A DNA stretch of 64,000 bases, taken from contig JACCGJ010003083.1 in assembly GCA_013407085.1 (NCBI GenBank), forward strand, positions 1 through 64,000, in the 5' to 3' direction. The position numbers were made by a program, and so were the translations under genes. Positions 43,285 through 54,479 of this stretch are shown here, one piece after another. Below the pieces are notes generated by a model. The model saw only the letters and a program-made list of their open reading frames with translations. It did not search any database and was not told where the DNA came from. Source of the stretch: Atriophallophorus winterbourni. Its lineage: Eukaryota > Platyhelminthes > Trematoda > Plagiorchiida > Microphallidae. Numbering within the stretch: the first letter of the stretch is position 1; every line of letters starts with the position of its first letter.

Positions 43285-43300
43285 TTTAAGTGTCCGGTTA
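43285..43300. repeat. target-site duplication, right copy
   Basis: TTTAAGTGTCCGGTTA, the partner of 40102-40117. Confidence 0.8.
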
Positions 43301-44630
43301 CCGGAACCTATATATTTCGCTACACATCTTCATCGTGACTGTACGTTTTATAATCCTTTTCACCATATGACCATATCTTTAACCGTTATCTGCTTATATA
43401 TTTGGATATATCAGTATATCATTAGGTCAGATAGTATTCTCTGGATAACTGGCCATTCAAGTGTCTCGTTATCGGACCCAAAAAATGCTTTTACACTAAT
43501 TAATCTCAACATTGCCTCCGATAACATTTTCCATACACCATTATGTATATTACTGTTTTTATTTCTCATGAGGTCCAGAAATGTCTCATTTTTAGTTTTA
43601 ACGCGCAAAATATTGAAAATCTACCAAAAAATGAAAAAAACTTAAACTAATAAACATTTTGTTTTTTAATGTACATTCTTATTTCTTAAATGATGTACTA
43701 TTTTACTTTGATGACCTCTCACCCTGCTGGTGAAGAAAAAATCTTTCATTATATTCACTGTCTTCCAATAACGAACCATCACTGTAATTGGCTCGAAATC
43801 TGTCCGCCCGAGATTTTTTCCGTATGCGATTCATTCTCCTGCAGATAACGAAAATCCGGCTGGTGAACAAATTTTGGTTCGATTGGTCGACAATTATTCA
43901 AGAGTATTGAGGCACAGCACCCTACTGCCTACTCCCTGCTATTAGCCACACCCTCTATCATCCCCCACAATTTCTTAGATTTTGTTATTTCGATGGATTT
44001 ATGGACCCTTTTCAATCTTTCCAACCAACCTTTCCGTGAAAATATGAATTTATGCATATATAATTTATTTATCAATTTTTTTATGACAACTTCATTACAA
44101 TTCGCACCATTTTTTTCCATAATTACCTTCCATTTCTGTTCTCCATTAGTTCCTTGCATCCTTGCCATTCGTAATTGTTGACATAATTTAAATGAAATTT
44201 TATTTCTTTAGACATTAAAATTTTTCTCACCTACTGTATATTCATTTTCCTTATTGAACGGAAAAATGTTTTAAACTTCCGCTCTCTTCGGTCACTTGTT
44301 CAGTTCAGTTCTGTTCAGTTTGCAAAGGACGATATGTGGCAGAGTCGCCAATCGAGCTTCGAGAATATTTCCGGTGGTAAGCCAAAAGATCGTCCACCAC
44401 TTCGAATAGTAGGTTCAATATTCTTCTGGTATGACTTTGGCTGGAATGCAAGAGAAAAACTCCCTCACCCAATAGGTGAGGAGAGGCATTATTGCGTTCC
44501 AACGACAAATTGAAGAACAACTATAAAATTAGGGATAAAAATTGGGAAACATACAGCGCTGAATCGAGTCTAGTCTATATTTGATGCACATTACTGAAGT
44601 AGAACAAACTACCTCTTCGGACAGACAGTT
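43301..44630. other. no host gene seen; local duplicate of the RTE target
   Basis: Bases about 43395-43490 (landmark GGATAACTGGCCATTCAAGTG) are a diverged duplicate of the pre-insertion sequence at 40040-40117. The rest is AT-rich. The minus-strand frame at 44305-44520 probably belongs to the trailing region of the next non-LTR copy. Confidence 0.4.
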
Positions 44631-46182
44631 TTAATGATTCACTACCCTTTTGCTAAAGAAGTGCTTACGTAAATCAGACCTGACATGTTGCTTTGCCACT
44701 TTAGATGAATGGCCTCGAGTACCTACAACTGGCGCGGAAGCATACATATCAGCCGGATCAATAGAACTGAAGCCTCTAACGATCTTAAAGGTCTCGATCA
44801 GCTCCCCACGTAGTCGCCGTCTTTTTAGCGAGAAGAGATATACACTCAACAGTCGTTGTTCATACGACTTCCCAGATTGCCCTTTAATCATACGAGTAGC
44901 TAGGCGCTGAACACCTTCAAGCGTGGCATTGCTCTTTTTCAAGTGGGGAGACCAAGCTTAAACGCAATACTCGAGATAAGGTCTCACTATCGCTTTATAC
45001 AATGAGATGAAAATCTCCGTGGACCTGCAGGATAAAACTGATCGGAGGCGAAACAGCTGGTTCCTAGCGCGTTGTGCAGCAGCTGCAAATTGATCAGCTC
45101 ATTTGAAGTCCGCTGAAACCTCAATATCTAAGTCCCGGGCTTTTGATACCACCGTTATCTTTAGTATGTTATTAGGTCCAGCAACCTGTTGCTTCGTTGC
45201 AGCTTTGGACAGAACATAGCTTTTGGAGAAGTTGACTGGTGGATCCCACGTGGAAGACCACTTGATGACCTTTTCTTTATCCTTAAAAAGATCCTGTTCA
45301 TTCAGCGATCCGATAAACTTGACATCGTCTGCAAAAATATAGCAGGGACACTTGAGCGAGGATGCCAAATCATCGATGAAGATAAGAAAGAGTAGTTGGC
45401 CTAGTACTGAACCCTGCGGAACTCCACAAACAACTCCTGCTTTCGCTGAATACAAATTGCCTATGCGAACGCGAAAATACCGATTGCTCAAGAAGTTTGT
45501 GATCCAATTTTTTAGAGGGCCATCGATACCTATCAGTCTAATCTTCATTGCAAGCAACCTGTGGTTTACCGATTTAAATGCCTTACAGAAGTCCAAGTAG
45601 AGAACTTCGACCTAGTGGCCTTTATCTAGCCTCCTAGTGACCTCATTGAGAAAACATAATATGGGCAAGACTTCCCTTTTAGAAAACCATGCTGAACAGA
45701 GTTTAGCAACGAACCGGAGACAAGGTGGCGAAAGATCCTATCCTTAATAAGTCTCTCTATGGTTTTTCAAAGGATACTAGTAAGGCTTACAGGTCTGTAG
45801 TTGCAATTGAAAATTGACTGCCACCTTTATGTATGGGAATCACATCAGCCTGCTTCCAAGCACTCGGAATATACCCATACCTTGAGGATGCGTTAAAGAG
45901 GCGAGTCACCGGTTGTTTTAATACAGGCGCCAGGTTCTTAATAACTTGAGGGTGAATACCAACCGTGCCCGCAGATTTATGTGGATTAGTTGCTCCAAGC
46001 GCAAGCCTAACCTCATTATCAGTGAAAATTATTACATCGAGGGTAGGAACGCTATCTGACCTTATATCCACATATGTCCCGCATATTCGGGAGATCAGTT
46101 TGGCGATCAGGCCTCTGAGCAGCTTGAAAATGTTCGAGAAAAGCCGAAGCCTTTTCAGATTCTGAATATAGTTGAGATACAT
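44631..46182 (-). mobile_element. CR1-like RT, decayed
   Basis: Minus strand: SAGTVGIHPQVIKNLAP and PSAWKQADVIPIHKGGS (46182-45787), then MDFCKAFKSVNHRLLAMK, GVPQGSVLGQLLFLIFIDDL and IFADDVKFIG (45596-45099), then ATRMIKGQ and RRRLRGELIETFKIVRG (44942-44631). The RT order is correct and FADD is kept, but frames are shifted between blocks. It belongs to a subfamily distinct from the 15.6-19.7 kb element. The endonuclease domain that should precede it is not seen. Confidence 0.65.
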
Positions 46183-46310
46183 TGTCCAGTTGAAGGCTGC
46201 CTATGCAATCGCGAGTTTTGCCTTCGGATTGTGCATAGCTATAGAAACGCTTTGGGCACTGTGTTATATTACACGCCAGTCGTGACAGTCGTGCACTGTA
46301 CTATTTTCTC

Positions 46311-46760
46311 TTGCTGTTCAAATTTCGATGGATTGATCATGTGTTGCATGCCTTGGATGTCCAACAAAATATAATATTATTATTAGGGCGAATATTAGGA
46401 TATTTAACATGTGTAATAACGAACGATTTACACGAGTTGTTTGAAATTGATGGAGCTAATCTAGTAAAGGGTTGTAGTAAAGAAATTGAAAATTTTCTAT
46501 TGAGCCATACATGTTGTGAAATGTTATAAAAACTATTTCGTGTGGATTTGATAGCAAGAAATGCTATAGGTTAGCGAGCTTAGAAATAATTGACGGAGCC
46601 TTAAGTGAAAGCAGGCGAATTTTAGGATACTATACAAGTGTAATGAAGAACGATTTACTCTTGTTGTTTGAAATTGATGTAGTTAATATGGGTAAGGCTT
46701 TTGGTCAAGGAAGAGAAAATTTTGTATTGGGCCATACATGTTTTTAAATGGGTTCATGTT
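46311..46760 (+). repeat. imperfect tandem duplication, origin unknown
   Basis: Two units of about 135 bases (about 46385-46515 and 46615-46745) share 'ggcgaatattaggatat', 'aacgatttac', 'ttgtttgaaattgatg' and 'gagccatacatg'. The plus-strand frame reads ILGYLTCVITNDLHELFEID in the first and ILGYYTSVMKNDLLLLFEID in the second, so similarity is also visible as protein. No family was recognised. It sits exactly where the endonuclease of the flanking CR1-like copy would be. Confidence 0.5.
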
Positions 46761-47994
46761 AGCACTAAACCGATTCCCATTGATGAGGTGGCGCTGATCT
46801 AGTTGACGTGGTGCGTATTGAATTGGGGAAGTGTAGTGTCTTGAATGAGGATTATAATAGGGCTGTTTGGGATGAAAAAGAATTTGCGTGATGATAAGTG
46901 GATTAAGTGGGCCTGGTGTAACCGGGAACCGTCTATGTACGGGGTGATAATTACATATGCCACAAGATAGATTATTTCCATCAAACATTCGCCTGACTGT
47001 ATGGTTTCTATTGATGCGCGGTCCACCACGTAGTATGGATGAATTTGATTTGCAGACAAGAAGCACGACTTTTTTGGCTTTATTTATAGGTCGAGCTAAG
47101 TGCTGCAAACCTGCGGTAACGTTTTCATTTGTGAGGGCATGGCTATTAGGTCAGGGGTTAACAATGCGTCATTATTGTTCATCTTAGATGTAGCTGTTGG
47201 CGTGGTGGTACATGAAATAGTAATAACATCAGAAGTTTGAGTTTCGGGTGCAGCAGCTGATGCGAAATTATCGACAAAATCCAAGTCTATGAGGTTTGTC
47301 ATATCAGTTGAATGTTTTACAACTTTGAAAACCTTGCGAAGGCACTTTCGTTGTGGAGGTATGCTGTCAGGCTTGATCAACACATTAGAAAATTGCGGTA
47401 AAAGTTTTAATAATTGTTGGTTATTATTCATGAGCGACGCATAAGTTTTGTTAGCAAATTTTGATAAAATCGACGCATTACTAAGATTGGGAGGTTTTGT
47501 GAATCTAGTAACAAATGCTGAGTCTAGGGAAAAGCCATATCGCGACAGAAATATCTTTTTAAGATCGACTAAAGGATATCTGTCAGCCACGTTAGGAAAA
47601 ATGAGATTTTTGGCACGGCTTCGACGCTGCCTAATTTCTGAGGTTAGCGACTCGATCAAACGACCCGTGCGTTGAATTAAATCAGAGTCTAATGCGCAAC
47701 TAGGGCCAAGTAGAATAGTAAGAGGCTCTAAGATATTGCGAATGTTCGAAACCGTGGGCAGCTTAGCCCTGGCTGAATCGATCTCGTGTTATAGGTTCTG
47801 TGCCGTGGACAGCACCGTAGACATATTTTAGTCCAGAACAATCGAACATTTTTTAATTGAGATGTAGTACGGTATACTGTTCTTGACGATTTCAAATGTT
47901 TGAAATGCGATATAATGATCCGGAATAAAATACTTAAAGTGTGATGACGTGAATAATGACTTGCCAAATTTCGAACAACCGCAGTGAATCTCAT
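46683..47994 (-). mobile_element. non-LTR ORF1 remnant
   Basis: Minus strand: a 187-codon frame (47659-47096) with RQRRSRAKNLIFPNVADRYP, FLSRYGFSLDSAFVTRF and KFANKTYASLMNNNQQLLK continues with a frameshift into 47108-46683. The RSRAKNLIxxNV motif is a usual start of the RNA-binding domain in CR1-like ORF1 proteins. It is upstream, in sense, of the RT at 44631-46182 and probably belonged to the same copy. No Cys finger was found. Confidence 0.5.
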
Positions 47995-49290
47995 CTTACT
48001 GCTTTCGGCTGATAACGAAAAACAGAGAGTAACCTAAAGTGAAGTGTTATTGCCGAGAATGCGAGCAACACATCACTCTTCCCATCCATTAGCGCCTCGA
48101 GTGCTTGACCACGAATCACTATGTGATTCGCTGTCTGAACAACGTAGTTCGTTGTGCGAACAGTGTCATTCAAGTATACCATTGTTTAGGATTTTTTCAC
48201 TGTTTCAAGGTTCACTGAAGGTACTCATACTGCCTCAAAGCGATGACAAGGAACAGCTTATAACCTGCAGTTGCATGTTATTTTGAGAGATAGGAGAAAC
48301 ACACCACTTTAGGCATACATAAGAGCCTTAAGTTCTTGCCCACTAATAGCTATTTGATTATGTGTTTGAACATCGTGTTTTGTTAAAGGAACCCTATGAA
48401 ACAGTGGTAATCAATTACACTCTTGTTCGCCGTTCATCTACTGTTTCAAGGCTCACTGAACCTAATCCTACTGTATTAACCTAATCACAACAAACAGCTA
48501 GAAATTGGTAGTGGAGTGCAATTGCGAATGATTTGAGCACAAACCACGTTAGCTATCCATAAGCGGATTGAGTGCTTGACCAAAAATCGCTATGCGATTC
48601 TGTGTTGAACATCGTGGTCGTTGTAGGAACTCAATGCAACAGTGATATTCAAATATAACCTTGATTACCAATTATCTACCATTCGGGGTTCTATAAAACT
48701 AATACTACTGCCTCCGTCTAATGAAGGCAAACAGCCATAAAGCGGTAGTGAAATTTTATTTCAGGTGATGTTAGAAACACATTACCTCGGTCATTTATAA
48801 GCGCCTTGTGTGTATAACTACTAATCGCAATTAATTCTTTGTTTCGACATCGTGGTTTATTGTGCAAACCCTATGCGACTGTGGCATTTAGGTATAAATT
48901 TGTTTACCAAGTATCCACTTTTTTAAGGCGCAATGAACCCAGTATTACCGCCTACAGCTAATGACGGAAAACAGATGAAAACCTTTGGTGGAGTCCGTTT
49001 AACGAAACCTAAGCACCGGTGGTATTCACTTTGACCTTGTTTACCATGTATACACTGTTTTAAGGCTCACTGAACCTAATCTTACTGTCTGCATTGTATG
49101 TCGGCGAACAGCCAGACACCGGTAGTGGTTTGAAATTTCGGGGGATGTAAGAACAAAATTACCTTGTCTATCCATACGCGGCTCGGGTACTTGTCCAATA
49201 CTCTCTATGTGATTTTATGTTTTTGAACAAGGTGGTACGTTGTAGGAACCCTATGCACCAGTGTGCAACATTTATGCTAGTTATAGTATG
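47990..49290 (+). repeat. tandem satellite family 2, about 235-bp monomer, five or so copies
   Basis: Landmarks 'gtgcttgacc..aatc..tatgtgatt..gaacatcgtgg' occur near 48110, 48337, 48574, 48811 and 49189, and 'actgtttcaaggctcactgaacctaat' occurs between them. Spacing is about 230-240 bases except for one missing or damaged unit before 49189. Several units keep a CTAATGA-like core, a GGC-AAACA-GCC hairpin, an AAA run and a GGTAGTGG return strand, the layout of a hammerhead using a GUA cleavage triplet. Single copies are dispersed at 1500, 7265 and 11640. Confidence 0.7.
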
Positions 49291-49359
49291 GTGTTCCCAA
49301 CATTGTATATTTTACTACATTAATCCTACATATTTTGTCATTTGATTTGTTATAATGAT

Positions 49360-49850
49360 ACATGAAAAAATATATAAAATTTGAATACATTATTCACGCT
49401 GCTAATGTGTTCTGCTTTGGGACAAGTCTATCGTCAGATTGTTTCGGATCTGTATGCCGTGTTACGTTGCGAAGTGTAATCCGTTTTTTGGGTACAATAA
49501 TCAGAAGGCGTATGCTGTTAGTAGTGAAATCTCCGCAGAATCAACCTCTAGAAATTTGTGAGCCCCGAACATTTTTCTTCTTCTAACCTTATAATTTCAT
49601 TTATTTGGATTTCCTTGTCATATTTATTTTTCATTTACGAAATGGATCCTAAGTCAGCAATTTCTGATACCCCATCTGAGGACATTTCTACAGAGACTAT
49701 GTGGACCTTTGGCCTTCCCTTTTTCGGTATGAACGACCCTCGCCTCTGGTTCGCACAAATCGAAGCACTATTCGAGTCTTACTGCGTGAAAACTCAACAA
49801 TCCCAGTATAATCATGTAGTTTGTATGTTGTCACGGTCAGTCTCGAAGGA
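49360..49850 (+). mobile_element. gypsy 5' leader and Gag N-terminus, cut off by satellite
   Basis: From the ATG at 49642 the frame reads MDPKSAISDTPSEDISTETM, then FGMNDPRLWFAQIEALFESY and YNHVVCMLSRSVSKEL. This is the N-terminal capsid part of a trematode Ty3/gypsy Gag (DPxLWFAQIEAxF and VxxLP-like signatures). At about 49850 the frame runs into the satellite unit 'tttaccattcctccactgtttc', so the rest of the element is missing. The GAGCCCCGAAC string at 49560 may be near a primer-binding site. Confidence 0.55.
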
Positions 49851-52800
49851 GTTGTTTACCATTCCTCCACTGTTTCAAGCGTATGCAGATCCTTATCTTA
49901 CTGTCCTACCTAATGACTGCAAACAGCATGAAATGGTCGTGGGTTAAGTGTGAAGACAAATAATGCAAATTAGTATTTTGTTTCATGGTTATGTGTTTAA
50001 CCTCATTGAACATGTGTTTGGACAAATGTGATTGAACAGGTTGGTCCGACCAGCCTTATCCAAATGTGGCCTGAAAGTGCGCCCTGTTTCCCATTATTCC
50101 TAGGTTTTAAGCGCATGCGGATCCTCATCTTATTGTCCCTACCAGATAAATGCAAACATTACTAAACATGTCGTGGCGTGTGTGATGACAGAGCATGCTA
50201 ATAAATATTTTGTTTCATGGTTATGTGTTTCAACCTATCAGCATGTGCTTGGACACATGTGATTGAACAGGTTGGTCTTACCAGCCTTATCTAACAGCGG
50301 CATACAAGCGCTTCTTGTCTACCATTCGTTCACTGCTCCAATCTCATGCAGATCTTCATCTTACTGCTTCACCTAGAAAGTGCAAACAACATGAAAAAGG
50401 TCGTGGGCTGAGTGTAACGACAGAGCATGCAAATTAGTATTTTGTTTCATGGTTATGTGTTTAACTCTCTCAAGCATGTATTTGGGAACATGTGATTGAA
50501 CAGGTTGGTCTTACCAGCCTTATCTGACAGCGGCATACAAGCGCTCCTTGTTTACCTTCTCTCCACTGTTCCAAGCGCATGTAGTTCCTCATCTTACAGC
50601 CCCTACCTGATGGTGTGGGGGTGTGTGTCATGACAGAACATGCAAATTAGTATTTTGTTTCTTGGTTTTGTGTTGAACCCGATTGAGCATGTGAATTACC
50701 ACGTGATTGAACATGTTGGTCTTACCAGCCTTATATATGAGCGGCATAGAAGCGCACCTTATTTACCATTTCTCCACTGTTTCAAGCGCATGCAGATCCA
50801 TATCTTACTATCCTTACCTTATGAGTGCAAACAGCATGAAAAAGTTCGGGGGGTGTGTGTCATGACAGAGCATGCAAATTAGTATTTTGTTTTTCGGTTT
50901 TGTGTTAAACCCAATTAAACATCTGAATTACCACGTGATTGAACATGTTGGTCTTACCAGCCTTATCTATCAGCGGCATAGAAGCGCACCTTATTAACCA
51001 TTCCTCCACTGTTTCAAGCGCATGCAGATTATTATCTTACTGTCCCTACCTAATGATTGCAAACTTTATGAAAATGGGCGTGGGGTGTGTGTGATGACAG
51101 AACATGCAATTTGGTATTTTGTTACATGGTTATGTGTTCAACACTATTGAGCATGTGTTTGGACACGTAATTAAACAGGTTTGTCGTACCAGCTTCATCT
51201 AACAGCGGCATACAAGCGCTCCTTTTTTACCATAACTTTACTGTTTCTAGCGCATGCAAATCCTCATCCTAATGTCCCTACCTAATGAGTGCAAACAACA
51301 TGAAAAAGGTCGTAGGCTTAGTGTGACGACAGAACACGCCAATTAGTATTTTATTTCATGGTTATGTGTTCGACCCAATGAGGCATGTGTTCTGACACGT
51401 GATTAAACAGGTTGGTCGTACCGGCCTTATCTAACAGTTGCATACAAGCGCTGCTTGTTTACCATACATTCACTGTTCCAAGCGCATGCAGATCTTTAGC
51501 TTACTGCCCCTAACTAATGAGCGCCAACAGCATGATGAATGTCGTGTGCTGAGTGTGACGACAGAGCATGCAAAGAAGTATTTTATTTCATGGTTATGTG
51601 TTTAACCCTATCAAGCATGTGTTTTGAGACGAGATTGAACAGTTTCTCTTACCAGCCTTATCTTACATCGGCATACAAGAGCACCCTGTTTACTATTTCT
51701 CCACTGTTTCAATCGCATGCACATCCTCATCTTACTTCCCCTACCTAATGAGTGCAAACAGCATGAAAAAAGTCGTGGTCTGAGTGTGACGACAGAGCAT
51801 GCAAATTAGTATTTTGTTTCATGGTTATTTGTTTACCCCTATCAGGCATGTGTTTTGACACGTGATTGAAAAGGTTGGTCGTACCAGCCCTAACTAAGAG
51901 CGTCATACAAGCTGTCCTTGTTTATCAATCCTCCACTGTTTCAAGCGCATGCAGATCCTCATCTTACTGTCTTTACCTAATGAGTGCTATGAGCACGAAA
52001 CCGGACGCTATTTGTTTTGTGACGGAAAAGCATGCAAATGAATATTTTGTTTCATGGTTATGGGTTTAACCTCATTAAACATGTGTTTGGATACATGTGA
52101 TTAAACAGGTTGGTCGTAGCAGCCTAATTCAACAGTGGCATACAAGTGCTCTTTGTTTCCCATACATCAACTGTTTCGAGCGCATGCGGATTCTCATCTT
52201 ATTGTCTCTACCAGATGAAAGCAAATATTTCGAAACAGGTCGTGGGGTGTGTGTGATGACAGAGCATGCAAAAAAGTATTTTTATATTTCGAGGGTTATG
52301 TGTTTAAACCTATCAAGCATGTGTTTGGACACGTGATCAAACATTTTGGTCCTACCAGCCTCATCTAACAGCGGCACCCAAGCTCTCCTTGTTTACCATT
52401 CCTCCACTGTTTCAAGCGCATGCAGATCCTTATCTTACTGTCCCTACCTAATGACTGCAAACAGCATGAAAAGGTCGTGGGTTGAGTGTGAAGACAAATA
52501 ATGCAAATTAGTATTTTGTTTCATGGTTATGTGTTTAACCTCATTGAACATGTGTTTGGACAAATGTGATTGAACAGGTTGGTCCGACCAGCCTTATCCA
52601 AATGTGGCCTGAAAGTGCGCCCTGTTTCCCATTATTCCTAGATTTTAAGCGCATGCGGATCCTCATCTTATTGTCCCTACCAGATAAATGCAAACATTAC
52701 TAAACATGTCGTGGCGTGTGTGATGACAGAGCATGCTAATTAATATTTTGTTTCATGGTTATGTGTTCATACCTATTAGCATGTGCTTGGACACATGTGA

Positions 52801-54460
52801 TTGAACAGGTTGGTCGTACCAGCCTTATCTAACAGCGGCATACAAGCGCTTCTTGTCTACCATTCGTTCACTGTTCCAATCTCATGCAGATCCTCATCTC
52901 ACTGCTTCACCTAAAAAGTGCAAACAACATGAAAAAGGTCGCGGGCTGAGTGTAACGACAGAGCATGCAAATTAGTATTTTGTTTCATGGTTATGTGTTT
53001 AACTCTCTCAAGCATGTATTTGGGAACATGTGATTGAACAGGTTGGTCTTACCAGCCTTATCTGACAGCGGCATACAAGCGCTCCTTGTTTACCTTCTCT
53101 CCACTGTTCCAAGCGCATGTAGTTCCTCATCCTACTGCCCCTACCTAATGATTGCAAAAAGCATGAACAAGGTAGTGGGCTGAGTGTGACTGCACAACAT
53201 GCAAATTAGTATTTTGTTTCATGGTTTTGTATCTACCACTACCATGCATGTATTTGGACACATGTGATTGAACAGGTTGGTCGTACCAGCCTCATCCAAC
53301 AGTATCATACAAGTGCTACTTGTTCCCCATAGATCCACTGTTTCATGCTCATGCGGATCCTCATTTCATTGTCCATATCAGATGAGTGCAAACATTACTG
53401 AAAAGTTCGTGGGGTGTGTGTAATGACAGATCATGCAAATTAGTATTTCGTTTCATGGTTATGTGTTTGACCATATTGAGCATGTGTTTGAAGACGTGAT
53501 TGAACAGGTTGGCCGTACCAGCCTCATCTAACAGCGGCACACAATCGCTCCTTGTTTACCATCTCTCCACTGATTCAAGCGCATGCAGATCCATATCTTA
53601 CTATCCTTACCTTATGAGTGCAAACAGCATGAAAAAGTTCGTAGGATGAGTGTGGGGACAGATCATGCAAAATAGTATTTTGTATTTTGGTTCTGTGTTA
53701 AACCCAATTAAGCATGTGAATTACCACGTGATTGAACATGTTGGTCTTACCATCCTTATCTTTCAGCGACATAGAAGCGCACCTTATTTTCCATTTCTCC
53801 ACTGTTCCAAGCGCATGTAGATTATTATCTTACTGTCCCTACCTAATGATTGCAAACTTTATGAAAATGGGCGTGGGGTGTGTGTGATGACAGAGCATGC
53901 AAATTGGTATTTTGTTTCATGGTTATGTGTTCAACACTATTGAGCATGTGGTCGGACACGTAATTAAATTTGTTTGTCCTACCAGCTTCATCTAACAGCG
54001 GCATAAAAGCGCTCCTTTTTTACCATAACTTTACTGTTTTTAGCGCATGCAAATCCTCATCTTACTGTCCCTACTAAATGAGTGCTAACAGCATGAAAAA
54101 TGTTGTGAGCTGAGTGTGATGACAGAGCATGCAAATTAGTATTTTGTTCCATGGTTATGTGTTTACCCGTATTAGGCATGTTTTTGATAATATGTGATTG
54201 AACAGGTTGGCCTTAACAGCCATTTTTAACAGTGGATTACAAGAGCTTCTTGTTTACCATTTCTCAACTGATCAAGCGCATGCGGATCCTTATCGTACTG
54301 TCTCTACCTGATGAGTGCTAAGAGCACGCAACTGGTCGTGGATTGTGTGAATTAAAGGTCAGCACATGAATATGTTTTAACATGGTTATGGGTTCAATCC
54401 CATTAAACATATGTTTGGACACATGTGAGTATACAGGTTGGTCGTACCAGCATAATTCTG
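49850..54460 (+). repeat. tandem satellite family 1, about 232-bp monomer, about 20 copies
   Basis: The landmark 'atgcaaattagtattttgtttcatggttatgtg' recurs near 49964, 50196, 50427, 50638, 50871, 51103, 51336, 51567, 51799, 52031, 52265, 52500, 52733, 52967, 53200, 53433, 53665, 53898, 54128 and 54363. Spacing is 230-235 bases except one 211-base unit. Blocks about 2.54 and 2.79 kb apart are nearly identical, so a higher-order duplication of 11-12 monomers is present. Each monomer holds a hammerhead-type core region. Related single copies occur at 31290, 34820, 35115, 58310 and 59990. Confidence 0.9.
54303..54342 (+). ncRNA. hammerhead ribozyme motif (best copy in the array)
   Basis: Stem I strands TCTAC and GTGGA pair (five pairs, one G-U). 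The core CTGATGA is intact, stem II GTGC/GCAC closes the loop TAAGA, then GCAA stands where GAAA is required. A minimal stem III (AC/GU with no proper loop) leads to the cleavage triplet GTC. That is the type I hammerhead layout with one core substitution, so self-cleavage by this copy is doubtful. The copy at 51976-52006 has stem II and CGAAAC intact but CTAATGA and GAC. Very short stem III forms are known from retroelement and newt satellite hammerheads, where dimers cleave. Confidence 0.55.
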
Positions 54461-54479
54461 TAATGTGTATGAAGCACGT

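Noticed and set aside
49850..54460. CRISPR-like regularly spaced repeats
   Set aside because: The whole 232-base unit is repeated with no unique spacers, in a eukaryotic context. It is satellite DNA.
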